64,000 nucleotides of DNA, taken from assembly GCA_963713695.1 (NCBI GenBank), contig CAVQMU010000003.1, positions 310,001 to 374,000 on the forward strand, given 5' to 3'. A model generated the notes under the pieces. That model was not told the DNA's origin. It did not search any database and saw only the letters and a list, made by a program, of their open reading frames with translations. The position numbers were made by a program, and so were the translations under genes. Origin of the DNA: Rhodoblastus sp963713695 (GTDB taxonomy: Bacteria; Pseudomonadota; Alphaproteobacteria; Rhizobiales; Beijerinckiaceae). Shown in pieces: positions 33,263 to 44,121 of this stretch (the stretch's first letter is position 1; each line of letters begins with the position of its first letter).

Positions 33263-33751
33263 TCAACCCTGAACGGCCTGCGCCAGCGCCGCCTGCACGG
33301 CCGGCGCGCGGGCGCGCATCCTGACGGCTTCGACGAAATCCTTCGGCGCGCGATGCGACTCCGCGAGCACATTGGCGAGCAGCGCGAAACTCGCGAGCGA
33401 GCCGCTGCGGTCGGCTTCGGCGAGCAGCCATCCGGCCTGGTCGGGCGTGAGCACGCCAGTCGGCCGCGCCTGCCAGACGACGTGATCGGTCAGGCATTCG
33501 ACGAAAAACTCCACCCATTCCGGGCAGGCCTCGTCCTGGGCGCCGTCCAGTTCGAAGAGCGCGCCGGCCTCGTCGCGCGTCACCACCTCGTCCTCGAACA
33601 TGGCCCGGCGCAATTGCTTGACTTCAGCGGCGGAGAGGGACTTTGGCGAGCGCTTCAGCGACAGGATCAATTCGCGGCGCCCGTGGCGCGCTTGCATGCC
33701 GAACATGGAAAACTTCGCCGGGCGGCCAGGGGTCATCGAACGCAACTCCAT
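33263..33751 (-). CDS. Conserved hypothetical protein
   Basis: 162 residues, soluble, mostly helical. No motif I recognise. Features: acidic central region FELDGAQDEACPEWVEFFVECLTDHVV and an Ala-rich C-terminal helix. It has normal codon use and is read in the same direction as the flavin reductase further right. No function is proposed. Confidence 0.6.
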   Translation of the reverse strand: MELRSMTPGRPAKFSMFGMQARHGRRELILSLKRSPKSLSAAEVKQLRRAMFEDEVVTRDEAGALFELDGAQDEACPEWVEFFVECLTDHVVWQARPTGVLTPDQAGWLLAEADRSGSLASFALLANVLAESHRAPKDFVEAVRMRARAPAVQAALAQAVQG

Positions 33752-33894
33752 CGTTGCATCACGCTAACCCGCCGCGCCTTGCACGAATATAAACAGACAA
33801 AGTGAACGAATGGAAAGGTTAAGAGTTTGGCATTGACCGGGGGCTTTGCCGTCCGGCCGGTTGTTCTTGCGTTCATTTCGAAAAGGAGACTGTG

Positions 33895-34634
33895 ATGTCT
33901 CGAAAGCTCGCCGCCGAATTTTTCGGCACTTTCTGGCTCGTCTTCGGTGGTTGTGGCGCCGCCGTTCTCGACGCCGCCTTTCCGCATCTCGGCATCGGCT
34001 TCGCCGGCGTCGCCCTCGCCTTCGGCCTGACTGTCCTGACCATGGCCTATGCCGTGGGCGGCATCTCCGGCGGCCATTTCAATCCCGCGGTGTCCCTGGG
34101 CCTCGCCGTCGCCGGCCGTTTTCAATGGTCCGAACTGATCCCCTACTGGATCGTCCAGGTTTTAGGCGGCTTCGCGGCGGCGGCGACGCTTTATGCGATC
34201 GCTTCGGGCGCCCGGATTTCGCGGCCGGCGGTTTCGCCTCGAACGGCTACGGCGACCTTTCGCCCGGCCATTACAGCCTGCAATCCTGCCTGATCGCCGA
34301 AATCGTCCTGACGGCAGGCTTTCTCGTGGTCATCCTCGGCTCGACGTCGACAGCCGCGCCGGCCGGCTTCGCGCCCCTCGCCATCGGGCTGGCGCTCACG
34401 CTGATTCACCTGATCTCGATTCCGGTGACCAATACGTCCGTCAACCCGGCGCGCTCGACGGCGGTCGCCTTTTTCGCGCAAACGGCCGCCACGCAGCAGC
34501 TGTGGTTGTTCTGGGTCGCTCCGCTGATTGGCGGCGCGCTCGGCGCGCTGGTCTGGAAGTTCCTGCTGGCGCCGGGGGAATCGCCTGGCCTGATCGGTCG
34601 GGAGCCCGATTCGGCGCGCATGCCGCAGAACTGA
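33895..34634 (+). CDS. aqpZ: Aquaporin Z-type water channel, frame-broken near 34211
   Basis: About 246 residues when restored, six transmembrane helices and the two half-helix motifs: GGHFNPAVS and TNTSVNPARS. The selectivity Arg in NPARS and a His in GHFNP are present, as in water-selective AqpZ. The first frame runs to SGA, then one missing C in the run at 34211-34213 would restore PDFAAGGFASNGYGDLSPGHY. AAAAGGAG precedes the ATG; a GTG one codon upstream is an alternative. Inner-membrane water permeation, osmoadaptation. Confidence 0.9.
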
Positions 34635-34647
34635 TGCGAGCAAGACC

Positions 34648-35133
34648 TCAGTCGGCGCTCTTGGCATAGGCGCGGCGATGGTAGAGCAGGCCCGGGCCCT
34701 CGTCGCGCCGCGTCACGCTCTCGACTGCGCCAAAGAACACGTGATGGGTCGCCATATCCTTCACTTCGATCAGGCGGCAGTCGAACGTGGCCAGCGCGCC
34801 TTCGAGCAGGGGCGCGCCGGTGACGCCGCGCCGCCAGACCCCGTGCTTGAATTTCTGTTCGAAATGCTCGTCGGTGCGGCCGGCGAATATTTCCGCTAAG
34901 GCGAGATCGTCGCCGCCGAGCGAATTGACGCTGAACACGCCATTGTCGAGGAAACGCCGCGCCGAGGGCGAGGTGCGGTTGACGCAGACAAGCAGCGTCG
35001 GGGGCTGATCGGAGACCGAGGCCAGCGCGGTGACGGTCATGCCGGCGAGGCCTGCCGCGCCGTCGGTGGCGATCAGATGCACCGGCGAGGCGATTTCGCT
35101 CATCGCGTCGCGATATGCCCTAGCTTCGAGCAT
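34648..35133 (-). CDS. Flavin reductase family protein
   Basis: 161 residues of the FMN-binding split-barrel type: AYRDAMSEIASPVHLIATDG, GMTVTALASVSDQPPTLLVCVN (FMN phosphate site), FSVNSLG and the His-containing ATHHVFFGAVE. Such proteins supply reduced flavin to two-component monooxygenases or act on their own. The ATG at 35133 follows AAGAGG. No monooxygenase is adjacent, so the partner is unknown. Divergent from the liv operon. Confidence 0.85.
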   Translation of the reverse strand: MLEARAYRDAMSEIASPVHLIATDGAAGLAGMTVTALASVSDQPPTLLVCVNRTSPSARRFLDNGVFSVNSLGGDDLALAEIFAGRTDEHFEQKFKHGVWRRGVTGAPLLEGALATFDCRLIEVKDMATHHVFFGAVESVTRRDEGPGLLYHRRAYAKSAD

Positions 35134-35400
35134 CAAAACCTCTTTCGCGCGCAATTTTTGCCGTCTCTTCCCGTTTCGCCTCAGCCTCGGTGCTTACACT
35201 GCCCCGAGGCGCCGGGGAAGCTTGGCGGGCGATAATAGTGTCGAAAACGGCTTTCGCCGACAACAACGCCCGCCGGAAACCTCGGCGCCATTCTTCCGGC
35301 CGCCGCAACCGGGCTTGGCCGCCAGAATTCCTGAAGTTGCGGCGCAGGCCTGCCCTTGCTAGCGTCGAGCCCAGCGGCCTGAGCCGATTCTGGACCTTTC

Positions 35401-36314
35401 ATGGAAATTTTCCTGCAGCAGTTGATCAACGGCGTGACGCTCGGCTCGATCTACGGGTTGATCGCCATCGGCTACACCATGGTCTTCGGCATCATCGGCA
35501 TGGTCAATTTCGCGCATGGCGACGTGTTCATGCTCTCCGCCTTCATCGCGCTGCTGCTTCTGCTGCTGTTCACCCAGGTTTTCGCCATTCCCGTCGGCAT
35601 CGCCTTCTTCGCCGTCATGCTTCTCACCATGGCGCTGACAGCCTTGTGGAATTTCGTCATCGAACGGGTCGCCTACCGGCGGCTGCGCGGCTCATTCCGG
35701 CTCGCCCCGCTGATTTCCGCCATCGGCATGTCGACGTTTTTGGCCAATTTCGTCACAGTCGCGCAGGGACCCAACAACAAGTCGATCCCGCCACTGCTCG
35801 ATCACGTCATCCCGATCACGTCAGGCGGCAGCTATGACGTGACGCTGTCCTACAAGCAGATCCTGATCGTTGCGGTGACCGCGGCGCTTCTCGCCGCCTT
35901 CTGGTTTGTGGTGCAGAAGACCCCCCTCGGCCGGGCGCAGCGCGCCTGCGAGCAGGACGCCAAAATGGCGGCCCTGCTTGGCGTCGACGTCAACCGCACC
36001 ATAGCCCTGACCTTCGTGATCGGCGCGGCGCTGGCGGCCGTCGCGGGCAGCCTGTTCCTTTTGCATTACGGCGTGGTGAAATCCTCCGACGGTTTCGTTC
36101 CCGGCGTAAAAGCCTTTACCGCCGCCGTGCTCGGCGGCATTGGCTCCCTGCCGGGCGCCGTGCTCGGCGGCCTGGCGATCGGGCTGATCGAGACGCTGTG
36201 GGGCCAGTATTTTTCCAGCGACTACAAGGATGTCGCGGCCTTTTCGATCCTGGCGATCACCCTGATCTTCATGCCCTCCGGCCTGCTCGGCCGGCCCGAT
36301 GTCGAGAAGGTCTG

Positions 36315-36315
<1 letters not shown>
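35401..36315 (+). CDS. livH: Branched-chain amino-acid ABC transporter permease LivH
   Basis: 304 residues, about eight transmembrane helices. Typical motifs: QQLINGVTLGSIYGLIAIGYTMVFGIIGMVNFAHGD, RLAPLISAIGMSTFLAN, FVPGVKAFTAAVLGGIGSLPGAVLGGLAIGLIE. Inner-membrane subunit of a HAAT-family importer with LivM, LivG, LivF and a binding protein. The stop TGA shares one base with the livM ATG (TGATG), a translational coupling signal. Confidence 0.9.
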
Positions 36316-37651
<1,336 letters not shown>

Positions 37652-37655
<4 letters not shown>

Positions 37656-38575
37656 GCGGGCCGCGCTGGATCGACGACGCCATGCTGCGGGTCGATCGCC
37701 TGACTATGCGGTTCGGCGGCCTGACCGCTGTCAACGACGTGTCCTTTTCCGTCGGCCGCGGCGACATCACCGCGCTGATCGGCCCGAATGGCGCGGGCAA
37801 GACGACGCTGTTCAACTGCCTGACGGGTTTTTACAAGCCCACCGTCGGCCGCATCGGCTTTTCGCCAGCGGGCGCGCTCGACGTGGCGCGGATCGAGGCG
37901 CTGACCGCCACGGGGCGCAAGTTTTCGCGCGACCGCGCGGTCTACCTGCTCGAACGCATGGCCGATTTCGAAATCGCCAAAAGGGCGCGGGTGGCGCGCA
38001 CTTTCCAGAACATCCGGCTTTTCGCCGGCATGAGCGTGCTGGAAAACCTTGTCGTCGCCCAGCATCTCGCCCTCACGCCCGCCTCCGGCTACGGCTTTTT
38101 CGGCCTGATCGGCCTGCCCTCCTACCGCCGCGCGGAGCAAGCCGCGGTATTGCGCGCGAAAAACTGGCTGGACAGGATCGGCCTCGTCCATCGCGCCGAC
38201 GATCCGGCCGGCGCGCTTCCCTATGGCGACCAGCGCCGGCTCGAAATCGCCCGCGCCATGTGCGCCAATCCCGCCCTGCTCTGCCTCGACGAGCCCGCCG
38301 CCGGGCTCAACGCCGATGAATCGCACGGGCTCGCCGCCCTGCTGCGTGAAATCCGCGACGAGGGCGAGACATCCATCCTGTTGATCGAACATGACATGGC
38401 CGTGGTCATGGCCATTTCCGACCATGTCGTCGTGCTCGACTACGGCCAGAAGATCGCCGACGGATCGCCCGGGGACGTGCGTGAAAACCCGGCTGTGATC
38501 GCCGCCTATCTCGGCGTCGAGGAGGACGAGGCCGAGCACGTCGAGGCCCAGTTGAGCGGCGGGGTCGCGCCATGA
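37652..38575 (+). CDS. livG: Branched-chain amino-acid ABC transporter ATP-binding protein LivG
   Basis: 307 residues with Walker A GPNGAGKT, a LivG-type insert, the ARTFQNIRLF Q-loop, signature region LPYGDQRRLEIARAM, Walker B LLCLDEPAAGLN and switch His in LIEHDMAVVM. GTG start at 37652; GTGA overlaps the livM stop. The N-terminus MSGPRWIDDAMLRVDRL is slightly longer than in enteric LivG. Confidence 0.9.
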
Positions 38576-39294
38576 GCCCGCTGCTTTCGATCCGCGGCGC
38601 GACCGCCTATTACGGCGCGGTGCAGGCGCTGAAAGGCGTCGATCTCGACGTCGGCGTCGGCGAGATCGTCGCGTTGATCGGCGCCAACGGCGCCGGCAAG
38701 TCGACGCTGATGATGAGCATTTTCGGCGCGCCGCGCCTGCGGTCCGGCAGCATCCTGTTTGACGGCCACGACATCACGGACATGCCGACGCATGAAATCG
38801 CCCGCCTCTCGATCGCCCAGTCGCCGGAGGGACGGCGGATTTTCGCGCGGATGACGGTGTTCGAAAACCTGCAGATGGGCGCGGCCCTCGCGCCCGCGAG
38901 CGCCCTCGCGGAAAATCTCGACCGCGTCTACGCGATCTTTCCGCGCCTGAAAGAGCGCGCGGGGCAGCGCGGCGGCACGTTGTCCGGCGGCGAGCAGCAG
39001 ATGCTGGCCATCGCGCGCGCCCTGATGAGCCGCCCGAAACTGCTGCTGCTCGACGAGCCTTCGCTCGGCCTCGCGCCCCTCGTCTGCCGCCAGATTTTCG
39101 ACGTGGTGCGCCGTCTCAACAAGGAAGAGGGACTTTCGGTCTTCCTCGTCGAGCAGGACGCGCATCACGCCCTGAAACTGGCCGATCGCGGCTATGTCAT
39201 GGTCACCGGCGCGATCGCCATGCAGGGGCCGGGCAAGGAGCTGCTGCGCGATCCGAAAATCCGCGCCGCCTATCTCGAAGGGGGCGGCGGATGA
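38572..39294 (+). CDS. livF: Branched-chain amino-acid ABC transporter ATP-binding protein LivF
   Basis: 240 residues: Walker A GANGAGKST, IAQSPEGRRIFARMTVFENL (LivF-type Q-loop), signature LSGGEQQMLAIARALM, Walker B LLLLDEPSLGLAP. ATGA overlap with livG at 38572-38575. The partner of LivG in the nucleotide-binding heterodimer. Confidence 0.9.
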   Translation: MSPLLSIRGATAYYGAVQALKGVDLDVGVGEIVALIGANGAGKSTLMMSIFGAPRLRSGSILFDGHDITDMPTHEIARLSIAQSPEGRRIFARMTVFENLQMGAALAPASALAENLDRVYAIFPRLKERAGQRGGTLSGGEQQMLAIARALMSRPKLLLLDEPSLGLAPLVCRQIFDVVRRLNKEEGLSVFLVEQDAHHALKLADRGYVMVTGAIAMQGPGKELLRDPKIRAAYLEGGGG

Positions 39295-39614
39295 ATTATC
39301 AATTCGTGCTGGGCGATCCGCGCGTCTTCGCCGGCGTCGTCCTCATCCTCGGCGGCCTCGCCTCGGTCGCGTCCGGCCGCGCCGTGGCGCTCGGCTGGCG
39401 GTCGCTCTGGCTCATGCCGCTGTATGGCCTGCCGCTCGCCTTCGCAATGCGCTTCCTGTGCTGGTCGCTGTTCGGCGAACCGCTCGCCGCCCCGCTGGCG
39501 GCGCTGCTCGCCTATGGCTGGACGCTTTGCGCGCAAGGCGTCGCCTGGCGCCTGACCCATGCGGCGCTGGTCAAGCGGCAATATCCCTGGCTGCAAAGCG
39601 CCGGCAAATCCTGA
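39291..39614 (+). CDS. Small three-helix membrane protein of the liv operon (DUF6867-like)
   Basis: 107 residues with hydrophobic segments about 10-30, 38-60 and 64-90. ATGA overlap with livF at 39291-39294, so it is translated with the importer. Alphaproteobacterial liv operons often carry such a gene directly after livF; I recognise it as DUF6867-like without certainty. A role as accessory subunit or regulator of the importer is inference from position only. Confidence 0.7.
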   Translation: MNYQFVLGDPRVFAGVVLILGGLASVASGRAVALGWRSLWLMPLYGLPLAFAMRFLCWSLFGEPLAAPLAALLAYGWTLCAQGVAWRLTHAALVKRQYPWLQSAGKS

Positions 39615-39730
39615 ATCCGCCCGAAACATTCGACGGCGGTGCGCGGAACCCCCGTGGACGTTCAACGTTACAGCTGGAGCTAAACCCCACGGCTTTCCGG
39701 TGGCGATTCCAAAACGAGGGCCGCATTCGC

Positions 39731-40171
39731 ATGAAAACCCGACTCTCCCTGCTGGCTTTCGCGGCTTTTGGCTTCGGCGCCGGATACGCTCTCACGGCGT
39801 CCTCAGCCGAAACCAAAGCGCCCTTCATCGAGCGCATCTGCAAAAACGATCCCGGCGCGCAAGCCCGCGAGGCCAAGCTCGCCAACCGCCTCGCTGAACA
39901 TCTCAAACTCGACGACAAGCAGAAGGCGGCATTCAAGGACTTCCAGGCGGCCCGGCAAAAGGCGGTCGACGACGTCAAGGCGAAGTTCTGCGACCACAGG
40001 CCGGATCTCTCGACCTTCAAGGCGCGTCTCGAATTGCACCAGCAATATGTCGAGGACCGGCTCGGGGCGATCAAAGCCGAGAACCCGCTGCTGCTCGCCT
40101 TCTACGACAGCCTCGACGCCGGCCAGAAGGCGAAATTCGACGCCCTCCGCCATAAAATGCGCGGCGAATGA
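39731..40171 (+). CDS. Spy/CpxP (LTXXQ)-like periplasmic helical protein
   Basis: 146 residues. Signal peptide (1-27, ALTASSAE), then an all-helical domain with two LTxxQ-like motifs: LKLDDKQKAAFKDFQ and LDAGQKAKFDAL, in the order seen in Spy/CpxP chaperones. Two Cys (ICKND, KFCDH). Spy-type proteins protect periplasmic proteins from aggregation. It follows the liv genes on the same strand after 116 bases, before the binding protein. Confidence 0.7.
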   Translation: MKTRLSLLAFAAFGFGAGYALTASSAETKAPFIERICKNDPGAQAREAKLANRLAEHLKLDDKQKAAFKDFQAARQKAVDDVKAKFCDHRPDLSTFKARLELHQQYVEDRLGAIKAENPLLLAFYDSLDAGQKAKFDALRHKMRGE

Positions 40172-40204
40172 GCGCCGGCTCCAGACAGAGTTGAGGGAAA
40201 GATG

Positions 40205-40633
40205 ATGTTCAAACCCATTTGCTTTGTTCTCGCGCTGACTGTCGCGGGCGGGACTGTCACGCCTTCGGTCGCCGCGCCCCTGCCGCCGCGCAAGCCGGAT
40301 TTCTCGGCGCCGGCGCCCGCCATCGAGCAGATCGTCTTGCGCCGCCATCATGTTCGCCGAGGCGGCGGCGGCGGAGCGGCCGCGGCGGCGGCGATGTTTG
40401 GCGCCGTTCTCGGCGGCGTGCTGTCCAACGGCTGCTATTTCAATGATTGCGGCTATTACGATACCGGCGGATATGGCGGCGGCTATGGCGGCGGCGGCTG
40501 GGGCGGTGGACGCGGCTTTCGCGGCGGGAGAGGCGGCGGCTTCCATGGCGGAGGCCGCGGCGGCGGCGGCGGCTTTCATGGTGGAGGCGGCGGTCATGGC
40601 GGCGGCGGTCACGGCGGCGGCGGCCATCGTTGA
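40205..40633 (+). CDS. Secreted Gly/His-rich low-complexity protein
   Basis: 142 residues from the ATG at 40205 (an adjacent ATG at 40202 is equally possible). Signal peptide (about 1-24), a basic-proline linker (PLPPRKPDFSAPAP), an RRHHVRRGGGGG segment, a short hydrophobic stretch, and a C-terminal tail of GGG, GGF and HGGG repeats. No enzymatic domain. It resembles the Gly-rich protein at 7282 in design but not in detail. Sits between the Spy-like gene and the liv binding protein. Confidence 0.7.
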   Translation: MFKPICFVLALTVAGGTVTPSVAAPLPPRKPDFSAPAPAIEQIVLRRHHVRRGGGGGAAAAAAMFGAVLGGVLSNGCYFNDCGYYDTGGYGGGYGGGGWGGGRGFRGGRGGGFHGGGRGGGGGFHGGGGGHGGGGHGGGGHR

Positions 40634-40709
40634 CCGCGAAAACACATCGACAATCGCCCTGACGGATTGCAAGATCGCTTCCTGACGCTCTGACGCCCGG
40701 AAACAATTC

Positions 40710-41837
40710 ATGCGAAAAAAATACTGGCCTGTCGGCCTGGCCGCCTTGCTGCTCTCGGAATGTCTTGGCGGCTCCGTCCTGGCTCAGGTCAAGATCGGCG
40801 TCGGCGCGCCGGTCACGGGCCCCGACGCGGCCTTCGGCGCGCAACTGAAGAACGGCGCCGAGCAGGCGGTGGCCGACATCAACGCCTCCGGCGGCGTGCT
40901 GGGCCAGAAGGTCGAGGTCAGCGTCGGCGACGACGCCGCCGACGCCAAGCAGGGCCGCTCCGTCGCCAATGATTTCATCGGCCAGGGCGTGACCTTCGTG
41001 GTCGGCCACTTCAACTCCTCCGTCACCATGCCGGCGTCGGACGCGTACAACGAGGCGGGCGTGCTGGAGATCACCCCGGGCTCGACCAATCCGCAGATCA
41101 CCGAACGCGGCATGCCCCTGCTGTTTCGCACCTGCGGCCGCGACGACCAGCAGGGCGCCGTCGCCGCCGCCTGGCTGGTCGCGCATGCGAAGGACAAGAA
41201 GATCGCCATCATCCACGACAAGTCGACCTACGGCAAAGGCCTTGCCGACGAAACCCGCAAGGGCCTCGCGGCGGCGGGCGTGCATGACGTGCTTTACGAG
41301 GGCCTGAACAAGGGCGAGAAGGATTTTTCCGCCATCGTCTCCAAGCTCAAGTCGGTCGACGCCGACATCGTCTTCTATGGCGGCGTGCACACCGAAGGCG
41401 GCCTGCTGGTGCGCCAGATGCGCGACCAGGGCGTCAAGGCGGTGCTGATGGGCGGCGACGGCATCGCCAGCCAGGAATTCGCCGCCATCGCCGGACCAGG
41501 CGTCGAGGGCACGCTGATGACCTTCCCGCCCGACCCGCGCCTGCGCCCGGAAGCCGCCGCCGTGGTCAAGGAATTCGAGGCGAAGAATTACAATCCCGAG
41601 ACCTACACGCTCTATTCCTACGCCGCGGTGCAGGTGATGAAACAGGGCATCGAGCAGGCCAAATCAGTCGATCCCGCCGATGTCGCCAAGGTTTTGCACG
41701 CAGGCGGGACCTTCAAGACCGTCGTCGGCGATCTCTCCTTCGACGCCAAGGGCGACGTCACCCGCGCCGATTATGTCGTCTACCAATGGCGCAAGAGCGC
41801 GGACGGCAAGATCAGCTATCAGCAGCTTGATAAGTGA
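40710..41837 (+). CDS. Branched-chain amino-acid ABC transporter substrate-binding protein
   Basis: 375 residues. Signal peptide (about 1-27, GSVLAQV), then the LivJ/LivK-type periplasmic binding fold: KIGVGAPVTGPDAAFGAQLKNGAEQAVADIN, GHFNSSVTMPASDAYNEAGV, LLFRTCGRDDQQG, DKSTYGKGLAD and YTLYSYAAVQV. It delivers branched-chain amino acids (or related amides) to LivHM. Last gene of the cluster before a terminator-like hairpin. Confidence 0.9.
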   Translation: MRKKYWPVGLAALLLSECLGGSVLAQVKIGVGAPVTGPDAAFGAQLKNGAEQAVADINASGGVLGQKVEVSVGDDAADAKQGRSVANDFIGQGVTFVVGHFNSSVTMPASDAYNEAGVLEITPGSTNPQITERGMPLLFRTCGRDDQQGAVAAAWLVAHAKDKKIAIIHDKSTYGKGLADETRKGLAAAGVHDVLYEGLNKGEKDFSAIVSKLKSVDADIVFYGGVHTEGGLLVRQMRDQGVKAVLMGGDGIASQEFAAIAGPGVEGTLMTFPPDPRLRPEAAAVVKEFEAKNYNPETYTLYSYAAVQVMKQGIEQAKSVDPADVAKVLHAGGTFKTVVGDLSFDAKGDVTRADYVVYQWRKSADGKISYQQLDK

Positions 41838-41948
41838 GATGAGATACACATACTAATACACTGATAAAACGTATTAATTTATTCGATATAGCTCGCAATG
41901 ACGTCGCGAAGCGCGGCGTGAAAATCCCATCCGAGCGATGACGCAAGA

Positions 41949-41981
41949 AAACACCCGCGGGCCTCGACCTCGCGGGTGTTT
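41949..41981. terminator. Bidirectional terminator-like hairpin
   Basis: ACACCCGCG / CGCGGGTGT stem (41951-41979) with an 11-base loop; T-rich on both sides when read from either strand (GTTTCGTT rightward, GTTTTCTT leftward). It separates the liv cluster from the convergent peroxidase gene. Confidence 0.75.
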
Positions 41982-41997
41982 CGTTCAATCCCTCGTC

Positions 41998-42994
41998 TCA
42001 GAACGGCTGCGGCCTTGGCGTGGCGTCGGTCGAGGCGGGGAGAATCGGCAGCATGAATTGCGGCTGGTCGCCCGTCAGCGTTTTCAGGAAGGCGACGATC
42101 TCCGCGTTTTCCTCCTTTGTGAAGGTTTTGCCGAGCTGCAGTTGGCCCATGGTCTCCACGGCTTCGGTCAGCGTCGCCGCGCCGCCGTCATGGAAATAGG
42201 GATAGGTGCGCTCGACATTGCGCAGCGTGGGCACCTTGAAGTTCAGACGGTCGGCGTCCTTGCCGGTGACGGCGACGCGGCCCTCCGCAGCGCTGGCGGT
42301 CTTGTAGGGCGCGACCACGCCCATTTTCTGAAAACTCGTGCCGCCGACCGCCGGACCGTTATGGCAGGCGACGCAGCCGCTCTCCTTGAACAATTTATAG
42401 CCCGCGAGTTCCTCGGCGTTGAGCGCCGCGTCGTCGCCATTGAGCCATTTGTCAAAACGCGAATTGGGCGTCACCAGCGTTTCCTCGAAGGCGGCGATGG
42501 CCGTCTTGACCTTCTCGATGTCGACGCCCGGCGCGCCAAACGCCTTTGAAAACTCTTCCTTGTAGGTCGGGATCGAGTTCGAGCACTTCCACGGTCAGCG
42601 CGTGCGAAAAGGCCATTTCGCCGGGATTGGCGATCGGGCCGCCCGCCTGCGCCTTCAGGTCGGCGGCGCGGCCGTCCCAGAATTGCGCGACGCTGAGGCT
42701 GGAGTTGAGCACGGTCGGCGAGTTGATCGGCCCCTGCTTCCAGTGATCGCCGATCGACGTCTTCAGATTGTCTGTGCCGCCCATGCTGAGGTTGTGGCAG
42801 GAATTGCAGGAAATGAAGCCGGATTTCGACAGGCGCGTATCGAAAAACAATTGCTTGCCAAGTTCGACCAGCGCCGGATTGCCGGGCTTGGCCGCCTGAA
42901 TCGGCTGGATCGGCTCGTCGCGCGGCCCGGCAAGAGCCGGCAGGGCTGCGGAAAGCGCGCAAAGGCTTGCGAATGCTGCGAGGATGGATTTCAT
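41998..42994 (-). CDS. Di-haem cytochrome c peroxidase (CcpA/MauG family), frame-broken near 42580
   Basis: About 331 residues when restored. Signal peptide (MKSILAAFASLCALSAALPALAG), two haem c sites: CNSCH (high-potential or peroxidatic region) and CVACH, with downstream TLRNVERTYPYFHDG typical of bacterial cytochrome c peroxidases. Periplasmic reduction of hydrogen peroxide with electrons from cytochrome c. The frame breaks after HALTVEVL; removing one base near 42580 restores NSIPTYKEEFSKAFGAP and joins ETLVTPNSRFDKW. GGGAG precedes the ATG at 42994. Confidence 0.88.
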
Positions 42995-43114
42995 GGCGGC
43001 TGCTCCCGTCGGATATGCCGCGATGCAGTCTGCTCCGACCCTGCCGCGCATCAATGATCTGCCGCAAGGTTTTCAGCCCTTGCGTCCAAACGCCGCAGCG
43101 CCGCCCGCAAAGAC

Positions 43115-43147
43115 AAAAAACCCGCCGTTTTTTTTTCCGGCGGGTTT
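43115..43147 (-). terminator. Rho-independent terminator of the OMP-barrel gene
   Basis: On the minus strand: AACCCGCCG / CGGCGGGTT hairpin, loop of A residues, followed by TTTTTTG. It lies about 40 bases after the stop of the Omp25-like gene. Confidence 0.85.
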
Positions 43148-43185
43148 TGTTTCGATCCGACCGCAGCCTTGCGGCGGCGGGAAGA

Positions 43186-43910
43186 TCAATATTTGGCGAC
43201 AACCGGCTCGGCGAAGAAGCCGTCGAGGTTGAAGCGATAGGTCGCGCCGAGCCGCACGGCGTTGTCCGTCAAGCCGAGCGAGCGGGCGGGAGCGAGAGGC
43301 GCCCGGCGACGCTGGTCGTGGCGGCATAATTGACCTTGCCGAAATCGTAGTAGCGATATTCCGCGAAAGCGCTCCAATGGTCGGAAATGGCGTATTCGGC
43401 GCCGGCGCCGACGTCGAAGCCGGTCAGGTTGCTCTTGGTCCTGGTGTCCACTCCGGCGACGACAAGGTCGCTGACCGAGGTGGTGAAGGCCGCGCCGCCG
43501 ATGGCGTAGAACATCCAGCGGTCGACGGCGTAGCCAAGCTGCACGTCGCCCGAATAGAGCCAGTCCTGGCGCGTTGTGAGGGTGGAGCCGCCGCCCAGGT
43601 TGGCGATGCCCTCGGCGCCGACCATGTCCGCCTGCCCCTGCACGCCAAGCACCCAGGGCCCGAACTGCCGGCGGTAGCCGAGATGCTCGCCGCCAAGGGC
43701 GCCAAAAAGATTGTTGTTGGCGCCGAGGCCATTGTTCCATTTGCCCTGGCCCCAGATCGCGCCGATCTGGTCGCCGGTGTAGAAGCCCGTCCAGGAAACG
43801 GCCATCGGCGGCTCGAAGATGGGCGCGCCCTTGGTCGAGGGAAGGTCGGCGGCGAAAGCCTGTCCTGCGAGGACGCCGAATGCGATGCCGGCGAGAAGAA
43901 TTTTGCGCAT
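43186..43910 (-). CDS. Omp25/31-like outer-membrane beta-barrel protein, frame-broken near 43295
   Basis: About 241 residues when restored. Signal peptide (1-20, AGQAFAADLPSTKG), then an eight-stranded barrel pattern: PMAVSWTGFYTGDQIGAIWGQG, LGYRRQFGPWVLGVQGQADM, VDRWMFYAIGGAAFTT, WSAFAEYRYYDFG. The C-terminal strand NAVRLGATYRFNL lies in another frame; adding one base near 43293-43297 joins them. Similar to Omp25/31 family proteins of Hyphomicrobiales, which stabilise the outer membrane. Confidence 0.85.
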
Positions 43911-44121
43911 GTCCGACGAACCTCTTGGATGAACTTAAAAATTTCGCTGTTCCGAGCATCGCCCCGCGAATCAGGCAGGACAGCTGGAGCTTCAGAGAAT
44001 CACCAATCGGGTTAAAGATATATCAACTGCATGCAAAACCAACGCCTTCGCGCCCTCACGCAACCGAATTGCGCGCGCAGTTGCAAAGGCGCAACACAAA
44101 CAGTCAAGCTCAAGAAAGAAA

